22,937 nucleotides of DNA from CAZJBP01 sp964544115 (GTDB lineage: Bacteria; Verrucomicrobiota; Kiritimatiellia; UBA8416; JADHWI01): assembly GCA_964544115.1 (NCBI GenBank), contig CAZJBP010000044.1, positions 1-22,937 on the forward strand. Reading direction: 5' to 3'. Made by a program: the position numbers and the translations under genes. Shown piece by piece: positions 13,752-22,406 of this stretch (positions within the stretch are counted from its first letter, which is position 1; each line of letters starts with the position of its first letter). Under the pieces are notes generated by a model. That model was not told the DNA's origin. It saw nothing but the letters and a program-made list of their open reading frames with translations, and searched no databases.

Positions 13752-14357
13752 GTGAAGGTGGTCGTCGGTTTAGGTAATCCGGGTTCCCGGTACGAGCGGA
13801 CGCCGCACAACATCGGTTTTGCCGTGGCGGATGAACTTGCGCGGCGGGCATCGGCGGAGTGGAAACACAGCCGCCGGTTCCGGGCCGAATTGGCGCGGGG
13901 CACGCTGGGCGGGACGGAGGTCCTGCTGGTGAAGCCGCAGACGTTCATGAACCTCAGCGGCGAGGCGGTTGGGCCGGTTCTGCGCTACCACGCGGCCGAG
14001 ACGGGCGACGTGGTGGTCGTGATGGACGACGCGGATCTGCCCGAGGGGCGGCTTCGGCTGCGGGGCGCCGGGGGGACCGGAGGGCACCGGGGGCTGGAGT
14101 CGGTTGTGCAGTCTCTGGGGACAGGAGATTTTGCGAGGGTCCGGGTCGGCATCGGGCGGCGCGAGGGGCCCTCGGGGTTGGTGGGGCACGTGCTGGCGCC
14201 GGTGACCGGTGTGGCACAGAAGCAGATGAACGAAACGGTCTGTCGGGCTGCGGATGCCGTGGAGCGCCTGGTGGGCGCCGGGCTTCAGGCCGCGATGAAC
14301 GAGTTCAATACGAAGACCGCAGGGGCGGAAGCAGCAACAGAGGAGAGGCGCGATTGA
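13752..14357 (+). CDS. pth: Peptidyl-tRNA hydrolase
   Basis: Pth frees tRNA from peptidyl-tRNA that drops off the ribosome. The 201-residue protein starts with GTG: (M)KVVVGLGNPGSRYERTPHNIGF contains the conserved GLGNPG loop, an Asn and the catalytic His. Further motifs are VKPQTFMNLSG, VVMDDADLPEGRLRLR (the assisting Asp) and GTGGHRGLES. The C terminus is normal. The stop shares four bases (TTGA, 14354-14357) with the TTG start of rpsF, indicating coupling. Confidence 0.97.
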   Translation: MKVVVGLGNPGSRYERTPHNIGFAVADELARRASAEWKHSRRFRAELARGTLGGTEVLLVKPQTFMNLSGEAVGPVLRYHAAETGDVVVVMDDADLPEGRLRLRGAGGTGGHRGLESVVQSLGTGDFARVRVGIGRREGPSGLVGHVLAPVTGVAQKQMNETVCRAADAVERLVGAGLQAAMNEFNTKTAGAEAATEERRD

Positions 14358-14704
14358 ATAAGTACGAAGCTCTGATCATCTTTCCGAGCCAGTTGAAGGA
14401 CGAGGAACTCAAGCCGGCCATTGAGCGGGTTGAGAAGGAGATCGACCGGGCGGAAGGGGTCCGGATCGGGACGGAGGTCGCGGGGAAGCGCGGTTTCGCG
14501 CGGACCATGCAGAAGCGGGATTCCGGCATCTACGTGCGCTTCGGGTTCGAGATGAACCCGGCGGCCATGGCCGGTTTTCGCGCGCGCCTGAAGTTGCAGG
14601 AGACCATCTTCCGCTCCCAGGTCATCCGCGTGGAAGAGCCGCTGGTACTGCCGGAACGCCGGCAGGTGGAAGACGTGTCGGACGATCCGTACAGCTATCG
14701 CTGA
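14354..14704 (+). CDS. rpsF: Small-subunit ribosomal protein bS6
   Basis: bS6 binds bS18 on the platform of the 30S subunit. The 116-residue protein starts at TTG 14354, giving (M)NKYEALIIFPSQL, with aggagaggcg immediately upstream; the frame has no suitable ATG near this point. The ferredoxin-like beta-alpha-beta pattern is clear, with KRGFARTMQKRDSGIYVRF and the helix/strand QETIFRSQVIRVEEP near the end. A short CCGC-AGGG-GCGG hairpin (14317-14328) lies upstream, inside pth, but I could not match it to the S6:S18 regulatory RNA. It is followed by ssb and rpsR, the classical rpsF-ssb-rpsR unit. Confidence 0.96.
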   Translation: MNKYEALIIFPSQLKDEELKPAIERVEKEIDRAEGVRIGTEVAGKRGFARTMQKRDSGIYVRFGFEMNPAAMAGFRARLKLQETIFRSQVIRVEEPLVLPERRQVEDVSDDPYSYR

Positions 14705-14732
14705 GCCGGAGTGTGGACGGAGTGGAGACGCA

Positions 14733-15203
14733 ATGGCCTCGCTGAATCGAGTCGTGCTGATTGGCAACCTGACCAAGGACCCCGAGGTCAAGTATCGCCC
14801 GGACGGTACGGCGGTGACGGACCTGCGGCTGGCCGTGAACGAGACGTTTCGCAACCGCCAGACAGGGGAGAGCGTCGAGAAGACCTGCTTCGTGGACGTT
14901 GTGGTCTGGGCTCGGCAGGCGGAGAATTGCGGCAAATACTTGTCGAAGGGCTCGCCGGTGCTGGTGGAAGGCGGGCTGCAGATGGACGAATGGGAAGCGC
15001 AGGACGGGGGCAAGCGCAGCCGCCTGCGGGTCCGGGCTCGTAACGTGCAGTTTTTGAGCAGCCCGCGCAACGCGGAGTTCCGCGATGGGCCGGCGGGCGG
15101 CGGGCCGGCGGGCGGCGGGCGGGAGCCGGCGGTGGATGTGGCGAATAGCCAGGGCGCGGCGCCAGATGCGGCCGGCGCCGACGACGAAAACCTGCCGTTC
15201 TGA
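14733..15203 (+). CDS. ssb: Single-stranded DNA-binding protein SSB
   Basis: SSB coats single-stranded DNA during replication and repair. The 156-residue protein has an OB fold over residues 1-108 (SLNRVVLIGNLTKDPEVK, FVDVVVWARQAENCGKYLSKGSPV) and a Gly/Pro/Ala-rich disordered linker. It ends with the acidic tip DDENLPF, which docks partner proteins such as DnaG, RecQ or DNA polymerase III chi in well-studied bacteria. A perfect 15-bp tandem duplication in the linker (15087-15116) encodes GPAGG twice. The ATG has ggag a few bases upstream. It lies between rpsF and rpsR as usual. Confidence 0.97.
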   Translation: MASLNRVVLIGNLTKDPEVKYRPDGTAVTDLRLAVNETFRNRQTGESVEKTCFVDVVVWARQAENCGKYLSKGSPVLVEGGLQMDEWEAQDGGKRSRLRVRARNVQFLSSPRNAEFRDGPAGGGPAGGGREPAVDVANSQGAAPDAAGADDENLPF

Positions 15204-15242
15204 ACGGGCGAACAGGTGAACATCAGAGGGAGCGGATAGACC

Positions 15243-15476
15243 ATGGAGCAAAGGACCAAACGATCACGCAGTGCGGCGGAAGCCCCGGTACGCAAGCGTT
15301 CGAGGCATCTGGATGGCGTCAAGCAGATCGACCCGAGGGATAACGATCTGCTGCGCAAGTTCGTGACCGAGCAGGGGAAGATCATGCCGTCGCGGATCAT
15401 CGGCTCCTCGGCCAAGCAACAGCGCCAGATCAAGCGCGGCATCCGTCGCGCCCGGGAGATGGGTATCCTGGCCTGA
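15243..15476 (+). CDS. rpsR: Small-subunit ribosomal protein bS18
   Basis: bS18 is a 77-residue basic protein that pairs with bS6 on the 30S platform. Signatures are IDPRDNDLLRKFVTEQGKIMPSRI and the terminal basic helix KQQRQIKRGIRRAREMGIL. Length is normal. A gagggagcgg ribosome site precedes the ATG. The 62-base gap to rplI shows no clear terminator. Confidence 0.97.
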   Translation: MEQRTKRSRSAAEAPVRKRSRHLDGVKQIDPRDNDLLRKFVTEQGKIMPSRIIGSSAKQQRQIKRGIRRAREMGILA

Positions 15477-15538
15477 AGCGTGCGCCGCCGGTTAACGGGG
15501 GCTACTTTCCTGCGGGCCGAATCGAAAGGACGACAGAC

Positions 15539-15988
15539 ATGTCTATAGAAGTGCTGCTGATGGATGATGTGCCCGATCTTGGCGGGCAGGGCGACGTGGT
15601 GAACGTGTCGGACGGCTACGCGCGCAACTACCTGCTCCCGAAGAAGCTGGCCGCCCCGGTGACGGAGGGGACGCGCCGCCGCCTGGTCAAGCTGCAGAAA
15701 GAGCGGGAGGTCCAGCGCAAGATCGAGCACGAGCAGGCGCAGGCTCAGGCCGCCCGCCTGGCGGGCGTCTCCTGCACGATTACCGTCAAAGCCGCCGAGG
15801 GCGAGCATCTGTACGGCTCGGTCACGGCTGCGGACATTGCCAAGGCGCTCGTCGATCAGGGCATCGCGATTGAACGCCACGCCGTTGTGCTGGAGCATCC
15901 GATCAAAGAGCTGGGCTGCTACGACGTCAAGATCAGGCTGCACGCCAAAGTCGAGGGCACGATCAAGGTCTGGGTCGTCGAGGAGTAG
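15539..15988 (+). CDS. rplI: Large-subunit ribosomal protein bL9
   Basis: bL9 has two globular RNA-binding domains joined by a long helix and lies near the L1 stalk. This 149-residue protein has the N-terminal signature VSDGYARNYLLPKKLAAPVT, the helix TRRRLVKLQKEREVQRKIEHEQAQ and a C-terminal domain with GEHLYGSVTAADIAKAL. Length equals the common family length. aaaggacg lies before the ATG. The dnaB start follows 6 bases after its stop. Confidence 0.97.
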   Translation: MSIEVLLMDDVPDLGGQGDVVNVSDGYARNYLLPKKLAAPVTEGTRRRLVKLQKEREVQRKIEHEQAQAQAARLAGVSCTITVKAAEGEHLYGSVTAADIAKALVDQGIAIERHAVVLEHPIKELGCYDVKIRLHAKVEGTIKVWVVEE

Positions 15989-15994
15989 CAGATC

Positions 15995-17431
15995 ATGGCC
16001 GTGGAATCCGCTGCGCGTCCGACGGTCAGCCGGATGGACCGGGTTCCGCCCCATAGCGAGGACGCCGAGCGCGGCGTCCTCGGTTCTATTCTGCTGGATG
16101 CGGTCCACGTGCTGGACCTGGCCGTCGAGCGGCAGATCAGCCCCGAGTCGTTCTACGTTCCCCGGCACGCGCTGATTTTTGAAGCGATGCTGGACATGAG
16201 CCGGTCGGGGCTCCCGATCGACGTGCTGACTCTCGCCGAGCGCCTCCGCTCCGCCGGCCGCCTGGACGAGGGCGGCGGGCCCGCGTTTCTGGACGGGCTG
16301 ATCGATTCCACGCCCACGGCCGCTCACGCCGAGTACTACATCGACATTGTCCGGCAGAAGGACATCCTGCGGTCCATCATTGCGTGTTCGCGCGGGGCCG
16401 AGCGCGAGTGCTACGAATCCGACGACACGGCCGACGGCATCCTCAGCCGGACCGAGCAGGCGTTTCTCAACATCACCGAGCGGCAGCACGGCTCGGTCAT
16501 GGCGTGGCCCGAAGCCGTTCAGGGCACGATGGAGCACGTCGAAAAGATCCTGACCTCCGGGAAGGGGATCACCGGCATCTCAACGGGGTTCGCCAACCTG
16601 GACGTCAAGCTGCACGGCATGCGCTCGGGCGAGATGATCGTGCTGGCGGCCCGCCCCTCGATGGGCAAGACGTCCCTGGCGATGAACATTGCCGAGAACG
16701 TGGCGCTGGGCGTGCGCGACCCCGACGGCCATGGGCACAACGTGGGGGTGTTCAGCCTTGAGATGTCGCAGGAAGCTCTGGTCCTGCGCATGCTCTGCAG
16801 CCACGCTGGGGTGAAGTCCTTTGACCTGACCCGGGGCTTTATCACCAAGCAGTCGCACGCGCAGCTGGCGCGCTCCGCCTCGGTGCTGAAAAAGGCCGGA
16901 ATCTTCGTGGACGACACCGGCGGCCTGGACGTCATGGAGCTGCGGGCGCGCGCGCGGCGGATGAAGCGGAAGCAGGACGTGGCCCTCATCGTGATCGACT
17001 ACCTGCAGCTCCTGCACTCGCGCGATCGGGCCCGGGAGGGCCGGCAGAACGAGATTGCGCATGTTTCCGGCAACCTCAAGGCCATGGCCAAGGAGCTCAA
17101 GGTGCCGGTGCTCGTGCTGAGCCAGCTCAGCCGCGCGCCGGAGCAGCGCGACAAGAGCGGCAAGCCCAAGCTGTCCGACCTGCGCGACTCCGGCGCGATC
17201 GAGCAGGACGCCGATGTCGTCTGCATGCTGCGGCGCCCCTGCAAGTACCCGGAAGACGAGGAGGCCGGCGATGACCGGCTGGCCATCGTGGACGTCGCGA
17301 AGCAGCGCAACGGGCCGACCGGCGAGGTGCGTTTGAATTTCGAGGATGAGTTTACCCGCTTCCGCGATCGTGAGCACGGTGTGGATGGCGCGGAGATGGG
17401 ACCCGAATACGTAGAGGAGGCCGGGCCATGA
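15995..17431 (+). CDS. dnaB: Replicative DNA helicase DnaB
   Basis: DnaB is the hexameric 5'-3' helicase that unwinds DNA at the fork and recruits primase. The 478-residue protein has an N-terminal helical primase-contact domain (about 16-120, starting PHSEDAERGVLGSIL), a linker, and a RecA-type ATPase domain with Walker A ARPSMGKTSLAMN near residues 218-230. It also shows VFSLEMSQE, Walker B VALIVIDYLQLL, LSQLSRAPEQR and the arginine-finger region DLRDSGAIEQDADVV. There is no intein at the usual Walker A or H4 sites. Its ribosome site gaggag lies inside the end of rplI. Its stop overlaps the bamA start by four bases (ATGA), an unusual coupling of replication and outer-membrane genes. Confidence 0.97.
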   Translation: MAVESAARPTVSRMDRVPPHSEDAERGVLGSILLDAVHVLDLAVERQISPESFYVPRHALIFEAMLDMSRSGLPIDVLTLAERLRSAGRLDEGGGPAFLDGLIDSTPTAAHAEYYIDIVRQKDILRSIIACSRGAERECYESDDTADGILSRTEQAFLNITERQHGSVMAWPEAVQGTMEHVEKILTSGKGITGISTGFANLDVKLHGMRSGEMIVLAARPSMGKTSLAMNIAENVALGVRDPDGHGHNVGVFSLEMSQEALVLRMLCSHAGVKSFDLTRGFITKQSHAQLARSASVLKKAGIFVDDTGGLDVMELRARARRMKRKQDVALIVIDYLQLLHSRDRAREGRQNEIAHVSGNLKAMAKELKVPVLVLSQLSRAPEQRDKSGKPKLSDLRDSGAIEQDADVVCMLRRPCKYPEDEEAGDDRLAIVDVAKQRNGPTGEVRLNFEDEFTRFRDREHGVDGAEMGPEYVEEAGP

Positions 17432-19776
17432 CAAGAGGGGTCTGGAGCGGAGTGGGGGCGGTCGGGTTGGTGTGCTGGATCGCTGCGGCGGCTCTGGCGG
17501 CGGACCCGGCAAAGGTTCTCGAGGTCAGGCTGGAGAACCGCGGCCCGGGACATGTGGACGAAGCGTTCGTCCGGAACCGGATCTCGACCGCCGCGGGGCG
17601 GCCGTTTGACCGGTCGACGGTGTCGCGAGATGTGCGGTCGCTGCTCAACAGCGGCTGGTTCACGGATGTGAAGGCCGAGGCCCTCCCGTCGAGCAACGAC
17701 GTGGTGGTGGTCTTCAGCCTCGTCAACCGCTGGCGGCTTGCGGGGCCGGTCGAGTTCGTGGGGCGCGACGAGTTCAGCGCGCGGAAACTGCGCAAGCTGG
17801 TGGAACTTGAGCCGGGAGACCCGGTGGATGAGCAGGTGCTGGGGGCAAAGGCGACCAAGGTCCGCGACGAGTACCGCAAGTACGATTATTACCAGGCAAC
17901 CGTGCGGCCCGAGCTGGTCCCGGTGGACCGCACGGGGGGGACGGCGCGGGCCACGCTGTACATCGAGGAGGGGACGGAGGTGCCCGTCAAGCACGTGGCC
18001 TTCAATGGCAACCAGGTGGCGGCGCGGCGCGATCTGCTCGATGCGATCCAGTACCCGAATTGGTGGAACCCCTTCCGCTACTTCCGCAGCTTCGATCATG
18101 AAACCGACGACCTCGCGCTCTACCGGGCCGAGGTGCGCGATGTCTATCTGAACCGGGGCTATCTGGACGTGGCCGTCTCGCAGCCGCGGGTGATGACGAA
18201 TGACGCAGGGCGGGCATCGCTCCACATTGCGGTGGCCGAGGGCGACCTGTACCGGCTGCGGAGCTGGTCTGTCAGCGGCTCCGTGCTGTTCACCGCGGAG
18301 GAGCTGCTGAAAGCGGTGAAGCTGAAGCCCGGCGCGGTCGCCTCGATGAAGAGTATCGATGCCGCGGCGCAGGCCATCAAGGATCGCTACAGCGCCCGCG
18401 GGTACCTCGGGACCGTCGTCCGGCCGCGCGTGGATCCGGACCGTGCGTCCCTGACCGTGGACATCGAGTTCACGGTCAAGGAGGGGACGCTCACGCACCT
18501 GCGCCTCGTCCAGATCGTGGGCAACGACAGGACCCGGGACAAGGTCGTGCGCCGCGAGCTGGTCGTGTACCCCGGCGACCTTTACGATGAGGCGAAGATC
18601 GAGCGCAGCCGGCGTCGCCTGCAGAACCTGGGATACTTCTCGCGGGTGGAGGCATTTCCGCAGGACACAACGGCCAGGGACGAGAAGGACCTGGTGGTCG
18701 AGGTCGAAGAGAAGTCCACCGGACAGTTCATGATCGGGGCCGGCTTCTCCAGCGTGGACAACCTGCTCGGCTTCATGGAGCTGTCGCAGGGCAACTTCGA
18801 CATCAAGGGATGGCCGTACTTCACCGGTGGCGGGCAGAAGCTCAAGCTGCGCGCCGAGGTGGGTTCCTCGCGGTCGTCGTACGATCTCTCGTTCATCGAG
18901 CCGTGGTTCCTGGATCGGCAGCTGTCTCTGGGGTTTGATCTCTTCCGCACCCAGGTGGATTACGACGACTACGAGCAGACCACGACCGGGTTCGCGACGA
19001 CGCTGGGCAAGAGCCTCGGCGGCGGCAACCGGCTCGACCTGCGCTACCAGCTCAAGCGCGACGAGATCAGCGACGTGTCCGACACCAACCTCTACACCGT
19101 CGTTGAGACCGGCGAGCAAGTGTCGTTCGTCAACGAGCAGGACACGGTCGACAGCTCCGTGCGGGCCACGTTGGGCCATGACAGCCGGAATCACCCGTTC
19201 CTGCCGACGGCGGGAACGCGCGCAAGCGTGTTCAGCCAGGTTTCCGGCGGGGCCCTCGGCTTCGACGAGGACCTGGTGCGGTCTGGCTTCCAGGCCCGGC
19301 AGTACTGGTCGCCATGGATGCGCCACACGATCACCTTCCGCTGCCGCTATGAGACCGTCGACAGCTACGGCGACACCGAGGAGGTGGACCTCGCCAACCG
19401 GCTGTTCGTCGGCGGCGGGCGGAGCCTGCGCGGTTTCGAGAACCGCGATGTGGGCCCCAAGGCGATCCGGACGGATGCGGAAGGCAATCTCATTGATTAC
19501 AAGCCCATCGGCGGCCAGAGCATGGCCTTCGCCACGGTCGAGTACGCCATCCCGGTGGTGCGCGGCGTGCGGCTGGCGGCCTTCTACGACACCGGCAACG
19601 CATGGCTGGATCCCTACGAGGCCGATGCGAGCGGCCTGGCCTCGAGCTGGGGCCTCGGGTTCCGGTTTGACATTCCAAACTTTCCGATCCGGATCGACCG
19701 TGCGTGGGTGATTGAGTACGACGACGAATACACAAACGACGATCCATGGGTGTTCTGGATCGGGTATGATTTCTAA
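17428..19776 (+). CDS. bamA: Outer-membrane protein assembly factor BamA (Omp85)
   Basis: BamA is the essential barrel-insertion core of the BAM complex. The 782-residue protein begins with a signal peptide (hydrophobic residues about 7-25, ending AAAALAA). About five POTRA domains follow to about residue 425; the first starts VLEVRLENRG and later ones carry the repeated R-G-Y/F-L and YF-V endings (SRGYLD-, SARGYLGTVV- and LGYFSRVEAF-type). The barrel starts at GQFMIGAGFSS, contains SLRGFENRDVGP near residue 667 (the RGF motif of the lid loop) and ends in an aromatic C-terminal strand WVFWIGYDF. Length is slightly below E. coli BamA (810). It precedes skp and lpxD, as in many proteobacteria. 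Confidence 0.96.
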   Translation: MTRGVWSGVGAVGLVCWIAAAALAADPAKVLEVRLENRGPGHVDEAFVRNRISTAAGRPFDRSTVSRDVRSLLNSGWFTDVKAEALPSSNDVVVVFSLVNRWRLAGPVEFVGRDEFSARKLRKLVELEPGDPVDEQVLGAKATKVRDEYRKYDYYQATVRPELVPVDRTGGTARATLYIEEGTEVPVKHVAFNGNQVAARRDLLDAIQYPNWWNPFRYFRSFDHETDDLALYRAEVRDVYLNRGYLDVAVSQPRVMTNDAGRASLHIAVAEGDLYRLRSWSVSGSVLFTAEELLKAVKLKPGAVASMKSIDAAAQAIKDRYSARGYLGTVVRPRVDPDRASLTVDIEFTVKEGTLTHLRLVQIVGNDRTRDKVVRRELVVYPGDLYDEAKIERSRRRLQNLGYFSRVEAFPQDTTARDEKDLVVEVEEKSTGQFMIGAGFSSVDNLLGFMELSQGNFDIKGWPYFTGGGQKLKLRAEVGSSRSSYDLSFIEPWFLDRQLSLGFDLFRTQVDYDDYEQTTTGFATTLGKSLGGGNRLDLRYQLKRDEISDVSDTNLYTVVETGEQVSFVNEQDTVDSSVRATLGHDSRNHPFLPTAGTRASVFSQVSGGALGFDEDLVRSGFQARQYWSPWMRHTITFRCRYETVDSYGDTEEVDLANRLFVGGGRSLRGFENRDVGPKAIRTDAEGNLIDYKPIGGQSMAFATVEYAIPVVRGVRLAAFYDTGNAWLDPYEADASGLASSWGLGFRFDIPNFPIRIDRAWVIEYDDEYTNDDPWVFWIGYDF

Positions 19777-19798
19777 ACGAGGAAAAGGAGCGATGCGA

Positions 19799-20392
19799 AT
19801 GAGCAGGGGAACGACGGCGGCCGCGTTGGTTGCGGCTTTTGCAGTGGCGGGCGGGGCGTTCGGCGCCGAGCTCAAGGTGGGCATCGTCGACATGGCGCGG
19901 GTGTTCAACGAATACCCGGAGACCAAGGTCGCCGACGCGGCCATCGAAAAGCAGGTGCAGGAGTTCGAGGGCGAGCGCAAGCAGATGGTCGAGGATTTTC
20001 AGAAGCTCAAGGAGGAGTTCGACACCGCCCGCAAGGACGCCGCGAACAAGGCCTGGTCGGATGAGGTCCGCAAGGAGAAGGAGACCCGGCTGGAGGCGAA
20101 GTACAACGGCATTCGCGATCAGCAGCAGAAGATCAGCGAGACGGATGACTTCCGGAAGAAGCAGATTGCCGACCAGCGCTCGCGCCTGCGCGAGCGGATC
20201 CTCGGAAAGCTCCAGCTTGTCCTGGCGGACTACGCGAAGCAGAAGGGCCTGACGCTTGTGCTCGACCGCAGCGAGACCTCGGCGAGTCGCGTGCCGGCGG
20301 TCCTTTTCAGCGCCGATGATATGGATATCACGGCTGACATCCTGAAGTTGACGGGCGGCGACGAGAAACCGGCGGGAGAGGCGAAACCGTGA
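19799..20392 (+). CDS. skp: Periplasmic chaperone Skp/OmpH family
   Basis: Skp captures unfolded outer-membrane proteins in the periplasm and hands them to BAM. The 197-residue precursor has a signal peptide (MSRGTTAAALVAAFAVAGG, cleavage likely after AFGA). The mature start ELKVGIVDMARVFNEYPETKVAD matches the family, then a long charged coiled-coil region runs over about 45-140 with many Lys/Glu, and the C-terminal strand segment GLTLVLDRSE packs against the first strand. The start at 19799 has ggag 8 bases upstream; ATG 19793 is too close to that site (2 bases), and the frame open to 19712 would overlap bamA. Its stop overlaps the lpxD GTG start (GTGA). A C-terminal Gly/Ala/Lys-rich tail (EKPAGEAKP) is present. 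Confidence 0.93.
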   Translation: MSRGTTAAALVAAFAVAGGAFGAELKVGIVDMARVFNEYPETKVADAAIEKQVQEFEGERKQMVEDFQKLKEEFDTARKDAANKAWSDEVRKEKETRLEAKYNGIRDQQQKISETDDFRKKQIADQRSRLRERILGKLQLVLADYAKQKGLTLVLDRSETSASRVPAVLFSADDMDITADILKLTGGDEKPAGEAKP

Positions 20393-21438
20393 GGATTGAC
20401 GACCTGGCAGCGCGCATCGGCGGGACGGTCGAGGGCAATGGCAGCCTCGCGGTGACGGGGCTGGCCGCGCTCGACGAGGCGCGCGCCGGGGACGTGTCAT
20501 TCCTGGCCAACCCCAAGTACGCGGGCCTGATGGCGTCCACGGAGGCCACGGCCGTCATCGTCGCCGCCGACTGGAGCGGCCCGTGTCCGGCGGTCCTGAT
20601 CCGCGCAGCCAAGCCCGACGGCGCCTTCGCGCAGGCCGGCGCCCTGCTCAGCCCGCCGCCGCCAGCCTACGCGCCGGGCGTTCACGCCACGGCGGTCGTG
20701 GCCCAGGACGTCGTGCTGGGCTCGGGCGTCAGCATCGGGCCGTATTGCGTGATCCAGGCGGGGGCGGCGATCGGCGACCGGAGCGTGCTGGTGGCTCACA
20801 CCTATGTGGGCCACGGCGCGCGCCTCGGCTCGGACTGCGTGCTCCACGCCCACGTCAGCGTGCGCGAGAGGTCGTGGATTGGCGACCGCGTCATCGTCCA
20901 TAACGGCAGCGTCATCGGCGCCGACGGTTTTGGCTACTCCAAGCAGGGCGAGGCCTGGATCAAGATTCCGCAGGTGGGCGTCGTGGAGATCGGAAACGAC
21001 GTGGAGATCGGCGCCAACGTGACGATCGACCGGGCCCGGTTCGGGCGGACGATGATCGCGGACGGAGTCAAGATCGACAACCTGGTGATGGTGGCGCACA
21101 ACTGCAGGATTGGGGCGCACACGGCCATGGCGGCCCAGGTCGGCATCTCGGGCAGCACCCGCATCGGGCGCAACGTGCAGCTGGGCGGACAGGCCGGGCT
21201 GGCGGGGCACCTGGAGGTGGGCGATGGTGCGGTGGTCGGGGCCCAGGCGGGAGTCACCAAGGACGTGGAGGCCGGGTCGTTTGTGGTCGGCTTTCCGGCC
21301 GCACCTTACCGCGAGTATTTCAAACTGCAGGCCGAGCTTCGGAAGGTGCCCGAGCTGCGGGCGAAAGTGGCGGAGTGGGAAAAGCGATGGGCGGCGCTGG
21401 AGGCGGGGCGGGCCGCCGGGGATGGGGAGAAGCGATGA
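20389..21438 (+). CDS. lpxD: UDP-3-O-acylglucosamine N-acyltransferase LpxD
   Basis: LpxD adds the second, amide-linked acyl chain in lipid A synthesis, using acyl-ACP. The 349-residue protein starts with GTG. An N-terminal uridine-binding domain (about 1-95) is followed by a left-handed beta helix of hexapeptide repeats (about 100-290), with GADGFGY, GANVTIDRA and IDNLVMVAHN. Catalytic His237 in VAHN and His274 in GLAGHLEVGD correspond to E. coli His239 and His276. The C-terminal helix is charged and typical. The start overlaps the skp stop (GTGA) and the stop overlaps galE (ATGA). fabZ and lpxA, common neighbours, are absent here and replaced by galE and pncC. Confidence 0.96.
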   Translation: MRIDDLAARIGGTVEGNGSLAVTGLAALDEARAGDVSFLANPKYAGLMASTEATAVIVAADWSGPCPAVLIRAAKPDGAFAQAGALLSPPPPAYAPGVHATAVVAQDVVLGSGVSIGPYCVIQAGAAIGDRSVLVAHTYVGHGARLGSDCVLHAHVSVRERSWIGDRVIVHNGSVIGADGFGYSKQGEAWIKIPQVGVVEIGNDVEIGANVTIDRARFGRTMIADGVKIDNLVMVAHNCRIGAHTAMAAQVGISGSTRIGRNVQLGGQAGLAGHLEVGDGAVVGAQAGVTKDVEAGSFVVGFPAAPYREYFKLQAELRKVPELRAKVAEWEKRWAALEAGRAAGDGEKR

Positions 21439-22406
21439 AGGTGTTTGTGACGGGTGGAGCCGGCTATATCGGCAGCGTGACGACGGAGCTCCTGCTGGAC
21501 GCGGGCCACGACGTGGTGGTGTTCGACAATCTCGAGCGGGGACACCGCGAGGCGGTCGACCCGCGGGCGCGGCTGGTGGTCGGCGACCTGCGTGACCGCG
21601 AGGTCACCCGGGCCGCGGTGAAGAACGCGCAGCCCGACGCGGTGATGCACTTCGCGGCCTACGCGCTGGTCGGCGAGTCGATGGTCAATCCGGGGATGTA
21701 TTTCGAAAACAACGAGATCGGCGGCTTGAACCTGGCCGATGCCATGCTGCGCGCCGGGGTGGGGCGGATCGTGATGTCCTCCACCTGCGCCACCTACGGG
21801 CAGCCGGACCGGGTGCCGATCGGCGAGGATTCTCCGCAGCGCCCCCACAACCCCTATGGCGAGTCAAAGCTGTCGCTGGAAAAGGCCCTTCGCTGGTACG
21901 AGAGCATCCACGGCATGCACGCGGTCTTTTTGCGCTACTTCAACGCCTGCGGCGCCACCCGCAAGTACGGCGAGGACCATGACCCGGAGACGCACCTGAT
22001 CCCCATGGTCCTGCAGGTGGCCCTCGGCAAACGGGCGCGCGTGCAGATCTTTGGCGATGACTACGAAACCCCGGACGGCACGTGCCTGCGCGATTACGTC
22101 CACATCGTGGACCTGGCCCAGGCGCACATTCTGGCCCTGACCACCCCTCACAACGGCGCCTTCAACCTCGGTAATGGCACGGGCTACTCCGTGCGGCAGG
22201 TGGTCGATGTGGCGCGCGCGGTGACCGGGCACCCCCTGCCCGTCGACATCGCTCCGCGCCGCCCGGGCGACCCGGCCCGGCTGATCGCAAGCCCCGACCG
22301 GGCCCGGGCCGGGTTGGGCTGGAAGCCGAGGTTCGATGACCTCAGGGCCATCGTCCAGAGCGCGTGGGATTGGCACAGCGCACACCCGCGCGGTTACGCG
22401 TCGTGA
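21435..22406 (+). CDS. galE: UDP-glucose 4-epimerase GalE (extended SDR)
   Basis: GalE interconverts UDP-glucose and UDP-galactose (and often the N-acetyl forms) with bound NAD. The 323-residue enzyme has the Rossmann loop GGAGYIGS at residues 7-14, a serine in MSSTCATYG, and the catalytic tyrosine and lysine in NPYGESK. FGDDYETPDGTCLRDYVHIVDLA and NLGNGTGYSVRQVVD also match typical GalE proteins. The ATG at 21435 is favoured by gggagaagcg just before it and by overlap with the lpxD stop; 20 upstream codons in frame are part of lpxD. In this operon it could supply galactosyl or N-acetylgalactosaminyl units for LPS, an inference from context. Confidence 0.95.
   Translation: MKVFVTGGAGYIGSVTTELLLDAGHDVVVFDNLERGHREAVDPRARLVVGDLRDREVTRAAVKNAQPDAVMHFAAYALVGESMVNPGMYFENNEIGGLNLADAMLRAGVGRIVMSSTCATYGQPDRVPIGEDSPQRPHNPYGESKLSLEKALRWYESIHGMHAVFLRYFNACGATRKYGEDHDPETHLIPMVLQVALGKRARVQIFGDDYETPDGTCLRDYVHIVDLAQAHILALTTPHNGAFNLGNGTGYSVRQVVDVARAVTGHPLPVDIAPRRPGDPARLIASPDRARAGLGWKPRFDDLRAIVQSAWDWHSAHPRGYAS

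Noticed and set aside
11716..13851. 711-codon open frame on the minus strand opposite ispE-prs-rplY
   Set aside because: It is a high-GC shadow, rich in Arg/Ser/Pro, lying over well-identified plus-strand genes and a tRNA.
14317..14328. CCGC-AGGG-GCGG hairpin before rpsF as an S6:S18 autoregulatory element
   Set aside because: It is only 4 bp, lies in pth coding sequence, and I could not place the bulged CCG geometry of the known motif.
14285..19980. Two very long minus-strand frames (750 and 993 codons) opposite rpsF-dnaB and dnaB-bamA
   Set aside because: Both are antisense shadows of conserved genes, with low-complexity composition and no recognisable domains.
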